From: Bog-473 sp963711065
GTDB taxonomy: Bacteria > Actinomycetota > Acidimicrobiia > Acidimicrobiales > RAAP-2
Reading direction: 5' to 3'
Assembly: GCA_963711065.1 (NCBI GenBank)
Contig: CAVQCO010000007.1
Coordinates: 248,001-312,000 of the forward strand
DNA length: 64,000 nt
Shown in pieces: positions 6,548-14,957 of this stretch. The number at the start of each line of letters is the position of its first letter. Within the stretch, counting starts at the first letter, position 1. A program made the position numbers and the translations under genes. The notes under the pieces are model-generated. The model was not told the DNA's origin. It searched no databases and saw only the letters and a program-made list of their open reading frames with translations.

Positions 6548-9500
6548 CTAGAAGGGCACGACAGTATTGAGCACCCACCATTGGTCCAAGGGCGCTGCGA
6601 TGCCCGACCGGGCCGGCACGCGGATGGGACTGACGCAGACGTTCCCAGTGATGGCGACGGGCGTGTTCGTCTTGACGGGTGAGGTGACGACGAGCGAGTA
6701 CGAAGGGACCTGCTGCTTCAACTGGTCGGTCGCGGCCACTTCGTTGGCGACGATGTTCCCGGTCACCGAGGCCTCCGTGCAGGCCACGAGGGTCGTCTCG
6801 CCCGAGATGAACCGGTTGCGAAATCGGTTCCCATGGACGATCCCCGAGCCGACGGTGGCGGTGAAGTCGAGGACGAGGAGGGCGGCACCCGAGTTCGAGT
6901 CGAGGAGCACGGCGTCGACCTCGCAGTCGGCCACGTCGAGTCTCAGGTGGATCTGGGTGCCCGTGTCGGTGGCCGGCGGCACGAAGTCGATCGGCTGCAG
7001 ACCGGCCACGGTGAACGCCTGCAGGATCTCGGTGGGGATCTGCGTCGTGCCCGGGGCGACGGAGGCGGCTGGGGTCGTGGGGGCGGTCGGGTCCGGGCCG
7101 GGTGGGTCCGGCGCGGCGTTGGGCGCGGTGCTGCCCGTCCCCCCCGAAGACGCCGCCTGCTGGTAGAGAAACGCGAACCGCTCTCGGGCCGCGTCGAGCA
7201 AGGCCGCATCGGCCAACGGCACCGCACCCGTCGTGAGTGCACTGCCCGAGGCCGTGGTCAGCGGGAGCGTGTCGCCCAGTGCGGTCACGATGACGAAGAT
7301 CCGGTCGACCAAAGCCGCCAGTCCTTCGCGGCTCATCGCCGCGAAGATGGTCTGGCTGCCGACGGCCAGTTTCTCGAACATGGCCAGCGAGGCCTGCTCG
7401 GCCAGCGAGACGAACCAGAACCCGCCGTACGAGTCGGCGACCACGTTGCCGTCGACCCGCAGCGTGCCGAGCTCGGCCATGGCCAGGACGGCGACCGTGA
7501 CCCCGTTGAACCGGTTTTGCTCGAAGACCGCCGGGTGGAGGGATTGAACGGTCAGCCGTTCGTCGGTGGCCGGGGGGGCGGCGGCCGCGACTTGGTCGGA
7601 GGGCGCGGCGGCCCCTGACGGCGCGGTGCCACCGCTCGCTTCGTTGGCCGGTTCGTCGTGGATGCCGACGGTCCGGAGCGCCCGCTCGAAGAAGCCAGCG
7701 CGGCCCGGCGTGGCGCCGCCGCCCGCCGCGGCCGGTGAGGGCGGGGGCGGTGGCGATGGCGGTGGGGGTGGGGGTGGGGGTGGTACGGGCGGTGGTACAG
7801 GCGGTTGCGGTGGCGTTGGCGTCGGCGGTGGCGGTGGGGGCGGCGGCGGTGGCGGCGGCGGCGGCGGTGTGAAGATCGGGATCTGCAGGTATCCCAGCAT
7901 GAGCCGGAACGGCGGTTCGGCCTGGTTCCCCACCGCCAGGTCGTAGAACGGGACGGTGGCCTGCGGGGCCTCGTTCACGAAGGTGCATTCCCGGACCTCG
8001 AGCGCCTCCATGGCGCCCGTCGCCAGGATCGCCGCGGCGAACAGGTTGCCGCCGGCGACCGGGAAGGAGAAGGTGCAGTCCTCGATGACCACGCCGTCGG
8101 TGGTCACCGCCGAGATGCCGACGGCGACGGCGAGGGCGCGGCTGTAGGCGAGGAGTAGCTCCCGGTTGGCCGGGGCCAGCCCGGCGAACGCGTCCGCCTT
8201 CGGCTCGAAGCGCGCTTGTGGCAACGAGAAGGTGAGGCCGGAGATGGTGGCCTCGGTCGCGCCGCGGAGCGCGATCAACCCGTCCACGAAGGCGGTGCTG
8301 GTGGCTTCTGTCGCCTCCAGGATCACCCCCCCGGAGCAGCCCGAAAGGGTGAGCCCCTGCAGGCCCGAGTCGATGACGAGGGGGCGGGGGAGTTGGTAGG
8401 TGCCCGGTTCGAGGCAGATCGTGACCGGACCTTGTCCCTCGAAACGGTGGAGGAGGGCCTGGAGCGAGGCGCCGCCGGCCACGTCCTCGGGTCCGGCCAC
8501 CACCGTGCAGCAGCCGCCCCCCGAGCTCTGGTTGACGAGACTCGTGAAGGGCGGGACGCAGGGGGAGACGGTGACCGCGCCGGCGTCCCAGGCGAGGACG
8601 GCGAGGGGACAGGCCCAGGTGCGCGGTCCGTCGGGCGGCTGGGGGGCCACCAGGTACCGGGCGGGGTAGACGATCGTGGGGTCGATCGGCCGGAGGGCGA
8701 AGCGCCAGAAGTCGCCGGGGTGGAACGTGCCCGAGCTCGAGGTCAGCGTGACTGCCACCCCGGTGTCGCCGAGGGCCACGGCCTGGCCGGGGGTCGCGGT
8801 CGCCGTGTCCTGCCAGATGCGCAGGTAGAGCTGGGGGGTGAGGGGCGACAGGTAATCGGTCGGCGGCTGGCCTGACACCACGAGATCCATGGAGGTCGGG
8901 TCGTAGGCGGCGGTGGCCGTCGTCACGAAACCGGTGGCCGAGGCGATGTAGTCGGTCGGGGTCAGCTGCACCGCGTCGCGGAGGAGCTCCACCACCTGGC
9001 CGAGTTGCGGGAAGTGGTACCTGTCGACGGGGGCCCGGCCGAGGGTGAGGTTGGTGGCGTCGGCCGCCGTGTCGTAGGTGGCCGCGGTCAACCGGTACAA
9101 GAAGGAGGCGTCGTCGAAGCCCCAGACGATCTCGGGCACGCCGTCGGTGACGCTCGTCACCATGACCCGGAGCATCTGGTTTTCAGCGCCGAGGTAGCCG
9201 CCGGTGGCCACCGGCTGGCAGAGGGTGACCGGCCCGGGCAGCTCGGTGAAGGACACCTGGAGTGTGGTCGTCGACCCGAGCAGCATGGTGGACGAGTCGA
9301 AGGACAGACCCTCGGCGCCGAGGGACTGCTCGAAGTCGTTCCAGGCGGTCGTGCAGGTGGCCCCGTCGCTCACCTGCCGCACGACGTGCTGGAGGAGGCG
9401 CTTCCGCTGCATGGTGTCGGGTCCTCCGAGGGCGACGTCGGCCAGGGCCGGGTCCTCGACGGCGGAGACCTCCTGATCGACGGCCAGCAGGTAGACCAGC

Positions 9501-9883
9501 TCGTCGGCCGTCCCATCGGGGACGCTCGGGTCTGACCAGAGCGGGTCACCCGAATGGTCGAGCCAGTCGGGCTGTGTGCTGTAGGTGATGGCCGTGTCGA
9601 GCTCGAGCCGCTCGCCGCCGAGGTAGAGGATGCCCGGGCCGACGGTGAGGTCACCGGCGGTCGAGCCCCCCGCCCCGCCGGCGGGGACGACGGTCACCGC
9701 ATAGCCACCGTCGGGGGAACCGAACGGCCCCACGATGTCGAGCGTCTCCAGGCGGTCGCGCTCGTCGAGGATGGCCACCTCTTCGTTCCAGTCGGACTCC
9801 ACGGTGACCCGGCCTTGCTGGGCCACGAGCGCCCGCCACTGGCGGGTCGTGTCGTAGCTCACCCGGGCGCGATCGCTTCCCAT
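6548..9883 (-). CDS. DUF6519 / right-handed beta-helix protein, probable eCIS fibre or baseplate appendage
   Basis: The 1111-aa protein starts at ATG 9883, behind a strong GGAGGAGG. The N-terminus (SYDTTRQWRALVAQQGRV, then SDWNEE and DERDRLETLDIVGPFG) is the DUF6519 signature found at the distal end of contractile-tail clusters. Residues ~470-660 look like parallel beta-helix coils (VTICLEPGTYQL, LTLSGCSGGVILEA). A poly-Pro hinge (~668-716) separates them from a second beta-helix part with repeated GNxVxxNxF-like turns. Beta-helix folds in tail clusters usually form receptor-binding fibres, so target recognition is the likely role. It follows the tail-protein-I gene by 36 bp in the same direction. 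Confidence 0.75.
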   Translation of the reverse strand: MGSDRARVSYDTTRQWRALVAQQGRVTVESDWNEEVAILDERDRLETLDIVGPFGSPDGGYAVTVVPAGGAGGSTAGDLTVGPGILYLGGERLELDTAITYSTQPDWLDHSGDPLWSDPSVPDGTADELVYLLAVDQEVSAVEDPALADVALGGPDTMQRKRLLQHVVRQVSDGATCTTAWNDFEQSLGAEGLSFDSSTMLLGSTTTLQVSFTELPGPVTLCQPVATGGYLGAENQMLRVMVTSVTDGVPEIVWGFDDASFLYRLTAATYDTAADATNLTLGRAPVDRYHFPQLGQVVELLRDAVQLTPTDYIASATGFVTTATAAYDPTSMDLVVSGQPPTDYLSPLTPQLYLRIWQDTATATPGQAVALGDTGVAVTLTSSSGTFHPGDFWRFALRPIDPTIVYPARYLVAPQPPDGPRTWACPLAVLAWDAGAVTVSPCVPPFTSLVNQSSGGGCCTVVAGPEDVAGGASLQALLHRFEGQGPVTICLEPGTYQLPRPLVIDSGLQGLTLSGCSGGVILEATEATSTAFVDGLIALRGATEATISGLTFSLPQARFEPKADAFAGLAPANRELLLAYSRALAVAVGISAVTTDGVVIEDCTFSFPVAGGNLFAAAILATGAMEALEVRECTFVNEAPQATVPFYDLAVGNQAEPPFRLMLGYLQIPIFTPPPPPPPPPPPPPPPTPTPPQPPVPPPVPPPPPPPPPSPPPPPSPAAAGGGATPGRAGFFERALRTVGIHDEPANEASGGTAPSGAAAPSDQVAAAAPPATDERLTVQSLHPAVFEQNRFNGVTVAVLAMAELGTLRVDGNVVADSYGGFWFVSLAEQASLAMFEKLAVGSQTIFAAMSREGLAALVDRIFVIVTALGDTLPLTTASGSALTTGAVPLADAALLDAARERFAFLYQQAASSGGTGSTAPNAAPDPPGPDPTAPTTPAASVAPGTTQIPTEILQAFTVAGLQPIDFVPPATDTGTQIHLRLDVADCEVDAVLLDSNSGAALLVLDFTATVGSGIVHGNRFRNRFISGETTLVACTEASVTGNIVANEVAATDQLKQQVPSYSLVVTSPVKTNTPVAITGNVCVSPIRVPARSGIAAPLDQWWVLNTVVPF
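7737..7872. repeat. low-complexity G-rich/C-rich tract encoding a poly-proline hinge
   Basis: The plus strand reads as repeated GGC/GGT/GGG triplets; the minus strand encodes a run of 15 consecutive prolines and further Pro-rich blocks broken by T, Q, V and S. The tract sits between the two beta-helix parts of the DUF6519 protein, like a rigid spacer. Long triplet runs are prone to slippage in whole codons, so hinge length may vary between strains. Translation would need EF-P. Confidence 0.85.
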
Positions 9884-9919
9884 CAGCGCCTCCTCCTCCG
9901 GTCCCCCTCGGGACAACGA

Positions 9920-12412
9920 TCACGTGACATGGATCACCACGGGTGTGAGCCCGAGCGGCATGTACTCGGCGTACTTGATGAGCAGTCCCTGCTCCTTGAT
10001 TGGATTGAGGTCGGCCGAGAACGCCCCCATCTCCGAGGCGGTCTCCGCACCGGTGAGGATGGCAACCCCGGCGGTGCCGCCAACGACGGCCAGGTCGGCG
10101 GTCTCGAGGAGCTGGGCGTAGCCCGGCTGGCCGAAGGCGTCGCTCGTGAAGAGGGGGGCCCTGGCGCGAACGGCCGCCGACTCGTACTGGCGGGGGAGCA
10201 CGCTGCCCCGTGCGTACGCGGAGAAGCGCACGCAGCCGTCCTGGGTGTCGTCGACCGCCGTGAAGTCGGCGAGGATCGAGTCGCTGGCGTAGAGACGGTG
10301 GGCGAATGTCCGTCCGAGGACGCTCACCCGGGTGAGCTCGACGGTGGCGTCGGCCACGGCGAGGGCGGCCACCGCCAGGGCCACCGGGTAGGAGTCGTCG
10401 AGCAGCCCGCGGTTGAGGAGCTCGAGGTGCGCGGCGTCGAGCGTGGCCGCCTGGGCCGCCAGCGCCAGGACGTCGGGGCTGAGGTCGATGTCCCTGAACG
10501 TCGTCGCGTCGTAGAGCGACGGCCCGTTCACCGCAGTGTCGAGGGCGGTGACCAGGGCGGCGGAAGGCCCGGCCTCCTGGCTGGCCGCCGGCTCGGCGGC
10601 GAACGCGGCCAACGCGCTCGCCGCCCCGGGGCCCATCGCGGCCACGAACCCGGCGGAGACGGGGTCGTCGGCGAGGAGCCCCTTGGTCAGGAGCACCGGG
10701 TCGAAGACGTCGGCCGCGGCGTAGGTCGGGCCCGCGCTCGCCGGGAGCCCCTGGACGATGCTGTCGGTGATGGCGAGCGTCTCGACCGAGCCGCCGAAGC
10801 GGCTGCGGACGGGGCCGAGGATCGAGTGGTCGACGAGCAGCTGGCGGATGGCCCCGCCCTCGCCGGCCGCCGCCGCCGGGTCGGCCTCGATGAACAGCCG
10901 GCACGGGGCGAGGACGACGCCGTCGACCGCGCTGGCGAGCGGCGGTGAGCCCGTCGCCGCGGTCCCCGGGTCGAGGGTGCAGCCGGTGATGCGGACGGTG
11001 TCGAACGCGCCCCGGAGTACCACGTCGCACCCGGAGACCGTCAGGCCGTCGAGCACGAGCTCGGCCTCCCCACCCCCGGTCAACACCCACGGCCCCGACC
11101 CCGGGGCACGGAGCACGGGCCGCTGGCTGGCCCCGGCCCGCACGAGGACCGACACGATGGGGTCGGCTGTCGAGCCGACGGCGGCGAGCGTCCCGTAGGT
11201 GCGCGAGTCGGCCACGGTGACCGTGCCCGTGCCCGACAAGGCACCGAGCGCCGCGTCGAGTCCCGTCCCGCCACTGACGAGGGTCTCGGTGCCCGTCACC
11301 GTCGGCGGGTCGCCGAGGAGATCGCGGTCGTAGGGGCCGGCGCCGACGTGGGACGAGAACCCGTACTGGTAGTCGACGGTGAGGGTTTCGGGTGGCGCCC
11401 CGGTTGTCTCGAAGCGACCGAGCTCGGGCCAGATGATCTCGAGCGCCGCCCCGCCGCCCAAGGCGTAGCGGGTCGGCAGGTCGTTGTCGGGGTACGGGGC
11501 CCGGAGTGGCGGGGGCGGCGTGCCGCCGGTGTCGGAGAGCGCCCACTCGAGCGAGTCGGTGAGAGGCCCGGGGACCTGCCACTCCCGGGCCGGTGTCCAG
11601 TCCTCGGCGAAGTCGTCGGGAACCCGGGCCGGGGGCAAGAAGAGCGGGACCTCGCGGCCGGTCGGGTCGAACACCCACTGGTCGGTGCACCCCGCCACAG
11701 GCACCGGCGTGCCGGCCACGACCGGGAAGCTGATGAGGCGCCAGAGGAAGACGAGCAGCTTGGGTATGCCGAAGTGCCCGAGGGCCCCCTGGCCGACCCG
11801 GACGTCGGCCATGTGGAAGTCCTCGTCGAAGGGCCCGTCGGCCAGCGCTGCCCCGTGGTGGGAGCGGAGGTCGGCCAGGCCGCCGGCCGGGCCTCCGGTG
11901 AGCCGTCCGGTCAGGCCCTCCAGCGCGAGCAGCTGGTTCACTTCGCCCGGCACGGCCTGCGCGTAGCCGAGCGGGCCGACGGCCGGGTCGAGGCCGTGGC
12001 GGCTGCGGGCCAGCCGGCTGAACCCCTCGACGACGTGGGCGGGCCATCCGGTGACGTCACGGGCCAGCTCTTCGAGGACCTCGAGCGTGCCCTTGCGCCG
12101 GCGGTAGTGGATGGTCTTGGCCACGTCGAGCCGCTGGCCCGCCGCATCGAGCCGGTTGACGAGATTCGTGTCGAGGAGATCGCCGATGTAGGGGATGACC
12201 CAGTCGTCGCAGGTCTCGATGGACTGGTCCTCCCACAACCGGTCGATGCTGCGCCGGACGACGGCCACCTGCGCACCGATGCGGTCGAGCAGCTCGCGGA
12301 GGGGTCCGGCCTCGGTCAGGCTGTCGCTGTCCTGTTGGCGGTAGACGGCCGGCATGAGCTGCCAGAGCCGTTCGGCGTAGTACGCGGCGAAGCCGTCGTC
12401 GACGTCAGCCAT
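9920..12412 (-). CDS. phage tail protein I-type baseplate protein with beta-helix-like C-terminus
   Basis: The 830-aa protein starts at ATG 12412; the longer frame upstream is a shadow of the previous gene. The N-terminal ~200 residues fit the P2-gpI/Afp12-like baseplate family: LWQLMPAVYRQQD, then LRELLDRIGAQVAVVRRSIDRLW, and DDWVIPYIGDLLDTNLV. The middle has a region that looks like a sheet-rich domain (DYQYGFSSHVGAGPYDRDLL). From ~390 onward short VTVADSRTYG / LVLDGLTVSGCDVVLRG repeats suggest beta-helix coils, perhaps docking the fibre-like protein encoded next. The start overlaps the preceding baseplate gene by 8 bp. Confidence 0.8.
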   Translation of the reverse strand: MADVDDGFAAYYAERLWQLMPAVYRQQDSDSLTEAGPLRELLDRIGAQVAVVRRSIDRLWEDQSIETCDDWVIPYIGDLLDTNLVNRLDAAGQRLDVAKTIHYRRRKGTLEVLEELARDVTGWPAHVVEGFSRLARSRHGLDPAVGPLGYAQAVPGEVNQLLALEGLTGRLTGGPAGGLADLRSHHGAALADGPFDEDFHMADVRVGQGALGHFGIPKLLVFLWRLISFPVVAGTPVPVAGCTDQWVFDPTGREVPLFLPPARVPDDFAEDWTPAREWQVPGPLTDSLEWALSDTGGTPPPPLRAPYPDNDLPTRYALGGGAALEIIWPELGRFETTGAPPETLTVDYQYGFSSHVGAGPYDRDLLGDPPTVTGTETLVSGGTGLDAALGALSGTGTVTVADSRTYGTLAAVGSTADPIVSVLVRAGASQRPVLRAPGSGPWVLTGGGEAELVLDGLTVSGCDVVLRGAFDTVRITGCTLDPGTAATGSPPLASAVDGVVLAPCRLFIEADPAAAAGEGGAIRQLLVDHSILGPVRSRFGGSVETLAITDSIVQGLPASAGPTYAAADVFDPVLLTKGLLADDPVSAGFVAAMGPGAASALAAFAAEPAASQEAGPSAALVTALDTAVNGPSLYDATTFRDIDLSPDVLALAAQAATLDAAHLELLNRGLLDDSYPVALAVAALAVADATVELTRVSVLGRTFAHRLYASDSILADFTAVDDTQDGCVRFSAYARGSVLPRQYESAAVRARAPLFTSDAFGQPGYAQLLETADLAVVGGTAGVAILTGAETASEMGAFSADLNPIKEQGLLIKYAEYMPLGLTPVVIHVT

Positions 12413-14957
12413 CGGCCGGCACCCCGACGATCTTGACGTGGTGGGCGGCGAGGTCGAAGAACGACCCCTCGCCCGGGTCGAAGGCCTCGTCGAGCAGCTC
12501 GAAGAGGAAGAGGCCGCCGACGGCAACGGGACGGATCACCTCGAGCTGGTGGACGGCGGCGACTCCGGGGACGCTGAGCGCCCCGTCGACCATGCTCCGG
12601 TAGAGCCGCTGTCCCACGCCCATGCTCGCCGGGCGGAAGAGCCCGGTGGAGGGGTCGACGAGGGCGGCCGTGGCCGCGGCGACGACGTCGTCCACCTGGC
12701 GACCGGCCGCCACGACGAGCGTGCAGGAGAGGGAGAGCTCGATCGGGGTGGCCGGGATGACCGAGACCGGGCGGTTGGGGTCCTCGGCGCCGGCGAGGGC
12801 GGACGCCGCGGCCTGCACCGCCGCCGTGTCGTCGCCCACGTAGAGGACGACAAGCGTGCGCTGCTCCTCCTTGTCGAAGGTCCACACGGCGCGCACCCGG
12901 CTCACCCCGGGGGCTTGGCTCGCCACCACCTCGTAGTCGACCTCCGAGATGGCCCGCCCGAAGGCGAGCACGCTGGCCGGGGCGTCGGTCCGCACGTCGG
13001 CCGGCGACTGGGGGTCGGCGCCGCCCGACACGGCCACCGGGTTCTGGATCGACGACAGGTTGACCTGCGGCTGGACGATGGTGGCGAGCCGTCCGGCGGG
13101 GGGGCTGGCCGCGCCCGAGCCGTAGCGGTAGGTGGCCGACACGTTGCCGCTCCCACTCGAGAGCCGGGCCCCGTTCACACCGTCGCCGAAGGCGACGGTG
13201 GTGACGCTCTGGTCGGGTGATCGCGACACCACGAAGACCGGAGCCTCGGCCGGTTGCCCGTAGAAGGAGGGCACCTCCTGCCACTCGATGCCGTCGACGT
13301 AGACGGCGAGGGTGCTGACCGGCGTGTCGCCGTCCATGAAGTAGGTGAGCGGGGACTTGGCGAGGGTGAAGGACTGGTTGACGAGTGCGGCATTGCCGCT
13401 GCCGAGCACCTCGTTCGTCACGGTGGTGCCCCGCGACACGGCGACGGGGTCGACGAGGAGCTCGAGCGGCACCTGGAGCGGCGTGTCGATCGTCGACGGC
13501 GGCGCGCCCGCTCCGGTGAGGGTGACCCGGCCGTTCCCCGCCCCGGCCACCTCGACGAGGACGCCAGCCCCCGTCGAGTCGACGAGGAAGGCTGTGGCGC
13601 CGCCGGGGGGCGGGGCGTAGGCGTCGGGCACCTCGAGGGTGGCCGGCAGGGCGGCGAGCTGGGTCGTGGGGGTGCCGATGAGCGAGCCGACCTCGCGGAA
13701 GGCGTAGCGCAGCACGACGGTCGTCGGGTCGGTGATGTCCTCCAGGGCGTCCGCGGCGTCCCCGGTCAAGGTGAGCGCCAGTGCGCTGTGGCTCACTGCG
13801 ATGTCTGCCGTCGGCGGTGTGGGCCCCGGGTAGGGAACGACCCAGAGCTGCTCGGTGACCCCCGCCACCACGGCCAGCGCCGACATCGTCGGCGCGGGCG
13901 CCGAGGTCGCACCGCCCTCGACGAGGACCATGTCGCCCGGTGAGATGCCCCGCACTGCGGCCGCCAGGTGCACGGTGAGCGGCGTCGTGCCTTCGGCCGG
14001 CTGGACGGGCCGCTGGCTCGACGGCCCGTTCGGCTGGTTCCAGAGTGACGTCGAGGCTTTCGGAGCGAGGAGGACGTAGTCGGTCACCTGGGCCGAGGGA
14101 GCGGCGTCGGCGGCCTCGATCCCCGGGTACCAGTAGAGGTACTCCGAGAAGGCGTGCAGGCCGAGCTCCGTGACCACGACCTCGCCGGTCGTGGTCGTAC
14201 CTGTCGGACCCCAGCTCCCCGACGAGAAGGTGACGAGGGTGTTGGTGGCGCCGGTGGCCGGGTCCGGTGTCTGGGTGAGCGAGCCGACGGTCACGAGCGA
14301 CCACCGGTCGACGGTCCCGTCAAAGGCACGGGCCGCCACGAGCAGGCGGTCGCCCTCCTGCACACCGCTCACCTTCCCGGCCACGAGGACCGACGCCGGG
14401 CCGCCCTCGGCGGTCATCGGGAGGGTCGTGTCCGGCGGGAGGGTCACGGCCACGGTCGAGGGCCCGGTGAAGCTCGCCGTCGTCGAGACCTCGAAGGTCT
14501 GCGACGGCACCCCCGGCGTGGCGGTGCTCGAGAGCCGGGCCCCCGCCGGCACCACGAGCGGCTCGGCCGGGTGGGCGGCGGACCGCAGGGCGGCCACGAC
14601 CCCGCTGGCGCCGATGCCGGGCGCGGGCTCGTAGCCGAGAAGGGCCACGAGGTCGGCGACGCTGCTCGCCTGGACCGCGGTGCGCAGGTAACTCTCGTTT
14701 GCGATGCGCTCGTTGTAGAACGTGAGCACGTCGCCGAGGTAGGCCCACCACTCGAGCACCTGCAGCCCGAGGTCACCCGCGGCCGGCCGCCAGTTGCCGA
14801 TGGCCTGCTCGCCGGGCAGGGGGCGCAGGAGCGCCCGGCGGAAACCGGTGAAGTCGTCCACCCGGTAGGAGATCTCGGGGAGCCCCGGCGGGTTGTCGAC
14901 GACCCGGGGGTCCCGGCACTCGGCGCAGGGGCAGGGTGAGGTGGCGCCGTTGCTCAC
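12405..14957 (-). CDS. putative baseplate assembly protein, J/gp47-like (second copy)
   Basis: The 850-aa protein starts at GTG 14957 within a GTGA overlap. The frame continues a further 290 codons upstream, but that part has the Arg-rich composition of a shadow frame. It opens with a short Cys-rich segment (CPCAEC), then FRRALLRPLPGEQAIGNW and LEWWAYLGDVLTFYNERIANESYL. Such blocks are typical of the large baseplate-J proteins that form the wedge ring of eCIS particles (Afp11/12 type). The C-terminal third carries FGDGVNGARLSSGSGNVSATYR and SVIPATPIELSLSC. A structural role is confident; which of the two wedge positions it occupies is not. Confidence 0.85.
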   Translation of the reverse strand: MSNGATSPCPCAECRDPRVVDNPPGLPEISYRVDDFTGFRRALLRPLPGEQAIGNWRPAAGDLGLQVLEWWAYLGDVLTFYNERIANESYLRTAVQASSVADLVALLGYEPAPGIGASGVVAALRSAAHPAEPLVVPAGARLSSTATPGVPSQTFEVSTTASFTGPSTVAVTLPPDTTLPMTAEGGPASVLVAGKVSGVQEGDRLLVAARAFDGTVDRWSLVTVGSLTQTPDPATGATNTLVTFSSGSWGPTGTTTTGEVVVTELGLHAFSEYLYWYPGIEAADAAPSAQVTDYVLLAPKASTSLWNQPNGPSSQRPVQPAEGTTPLTVHLAAAVRGISPGDMVLVEGGATSAPAPTMSALAVVAGVTEQLWVVPYPGPTPPTADIAVSHSALALTLTGDAADALEDITDPTTVVLRYAFREVGSLIGTPTTQLAALPATLEVPDAYAPPPGGATAFLVDSTGAGVLVEVAGAGNGRVTLTGAGAPPSTIDTPLQVPLELLVDPVAVSRGTTVTNEVLGSGNAALVNQSFTLAKSPLTYFMDGDTPVSTLAVYVDGIEWQEVPSFYGQPAEAPVFVVSRSPDQSVTTVAFGDGVNGARLSSGSGNVSATYRYGSGAASPPAGRLATIVQPQVNLSSIQNPVAVSGGADPQSPADVRTDAPASVLAFGRAISEVDYEVVASQAPGVSRVRAVWTFDKEEQRTLVVLYVGDDTAAVQAAASALAGAEDPNRPVSVIPATPIELSLSCTLVVAAGRQVDDVVAAATAALVDPSTGLFRPASMGVGQRLYRSMVDGALSVPGVAAVHQLEVIRPVAVGGLFLFELLDEAFDPGEGSFFDLAAHHVKIVGVPADG

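Noticed and set aside
7737..7872. Regular G-rich repeats considered as a CRISPR array
   Set aside because: Simple triplet repeats inside a coding frame, without direct repeats separated by unique spacers.
9554..10948. 464-codon plus-strand ORF opposite the DUF6519 and tail-I-type genes
   Set aside because: Shadow of strongly supported minus-strand genes; no family motifs and no ribosome binding site.
12316..14304. 662-codon minus-strand ORF inside the second baseplate-J gene
   Set aside because: Same strand but other frame, with His/Arg/Pro-rich translation; the J-type frame carries all family motifs.
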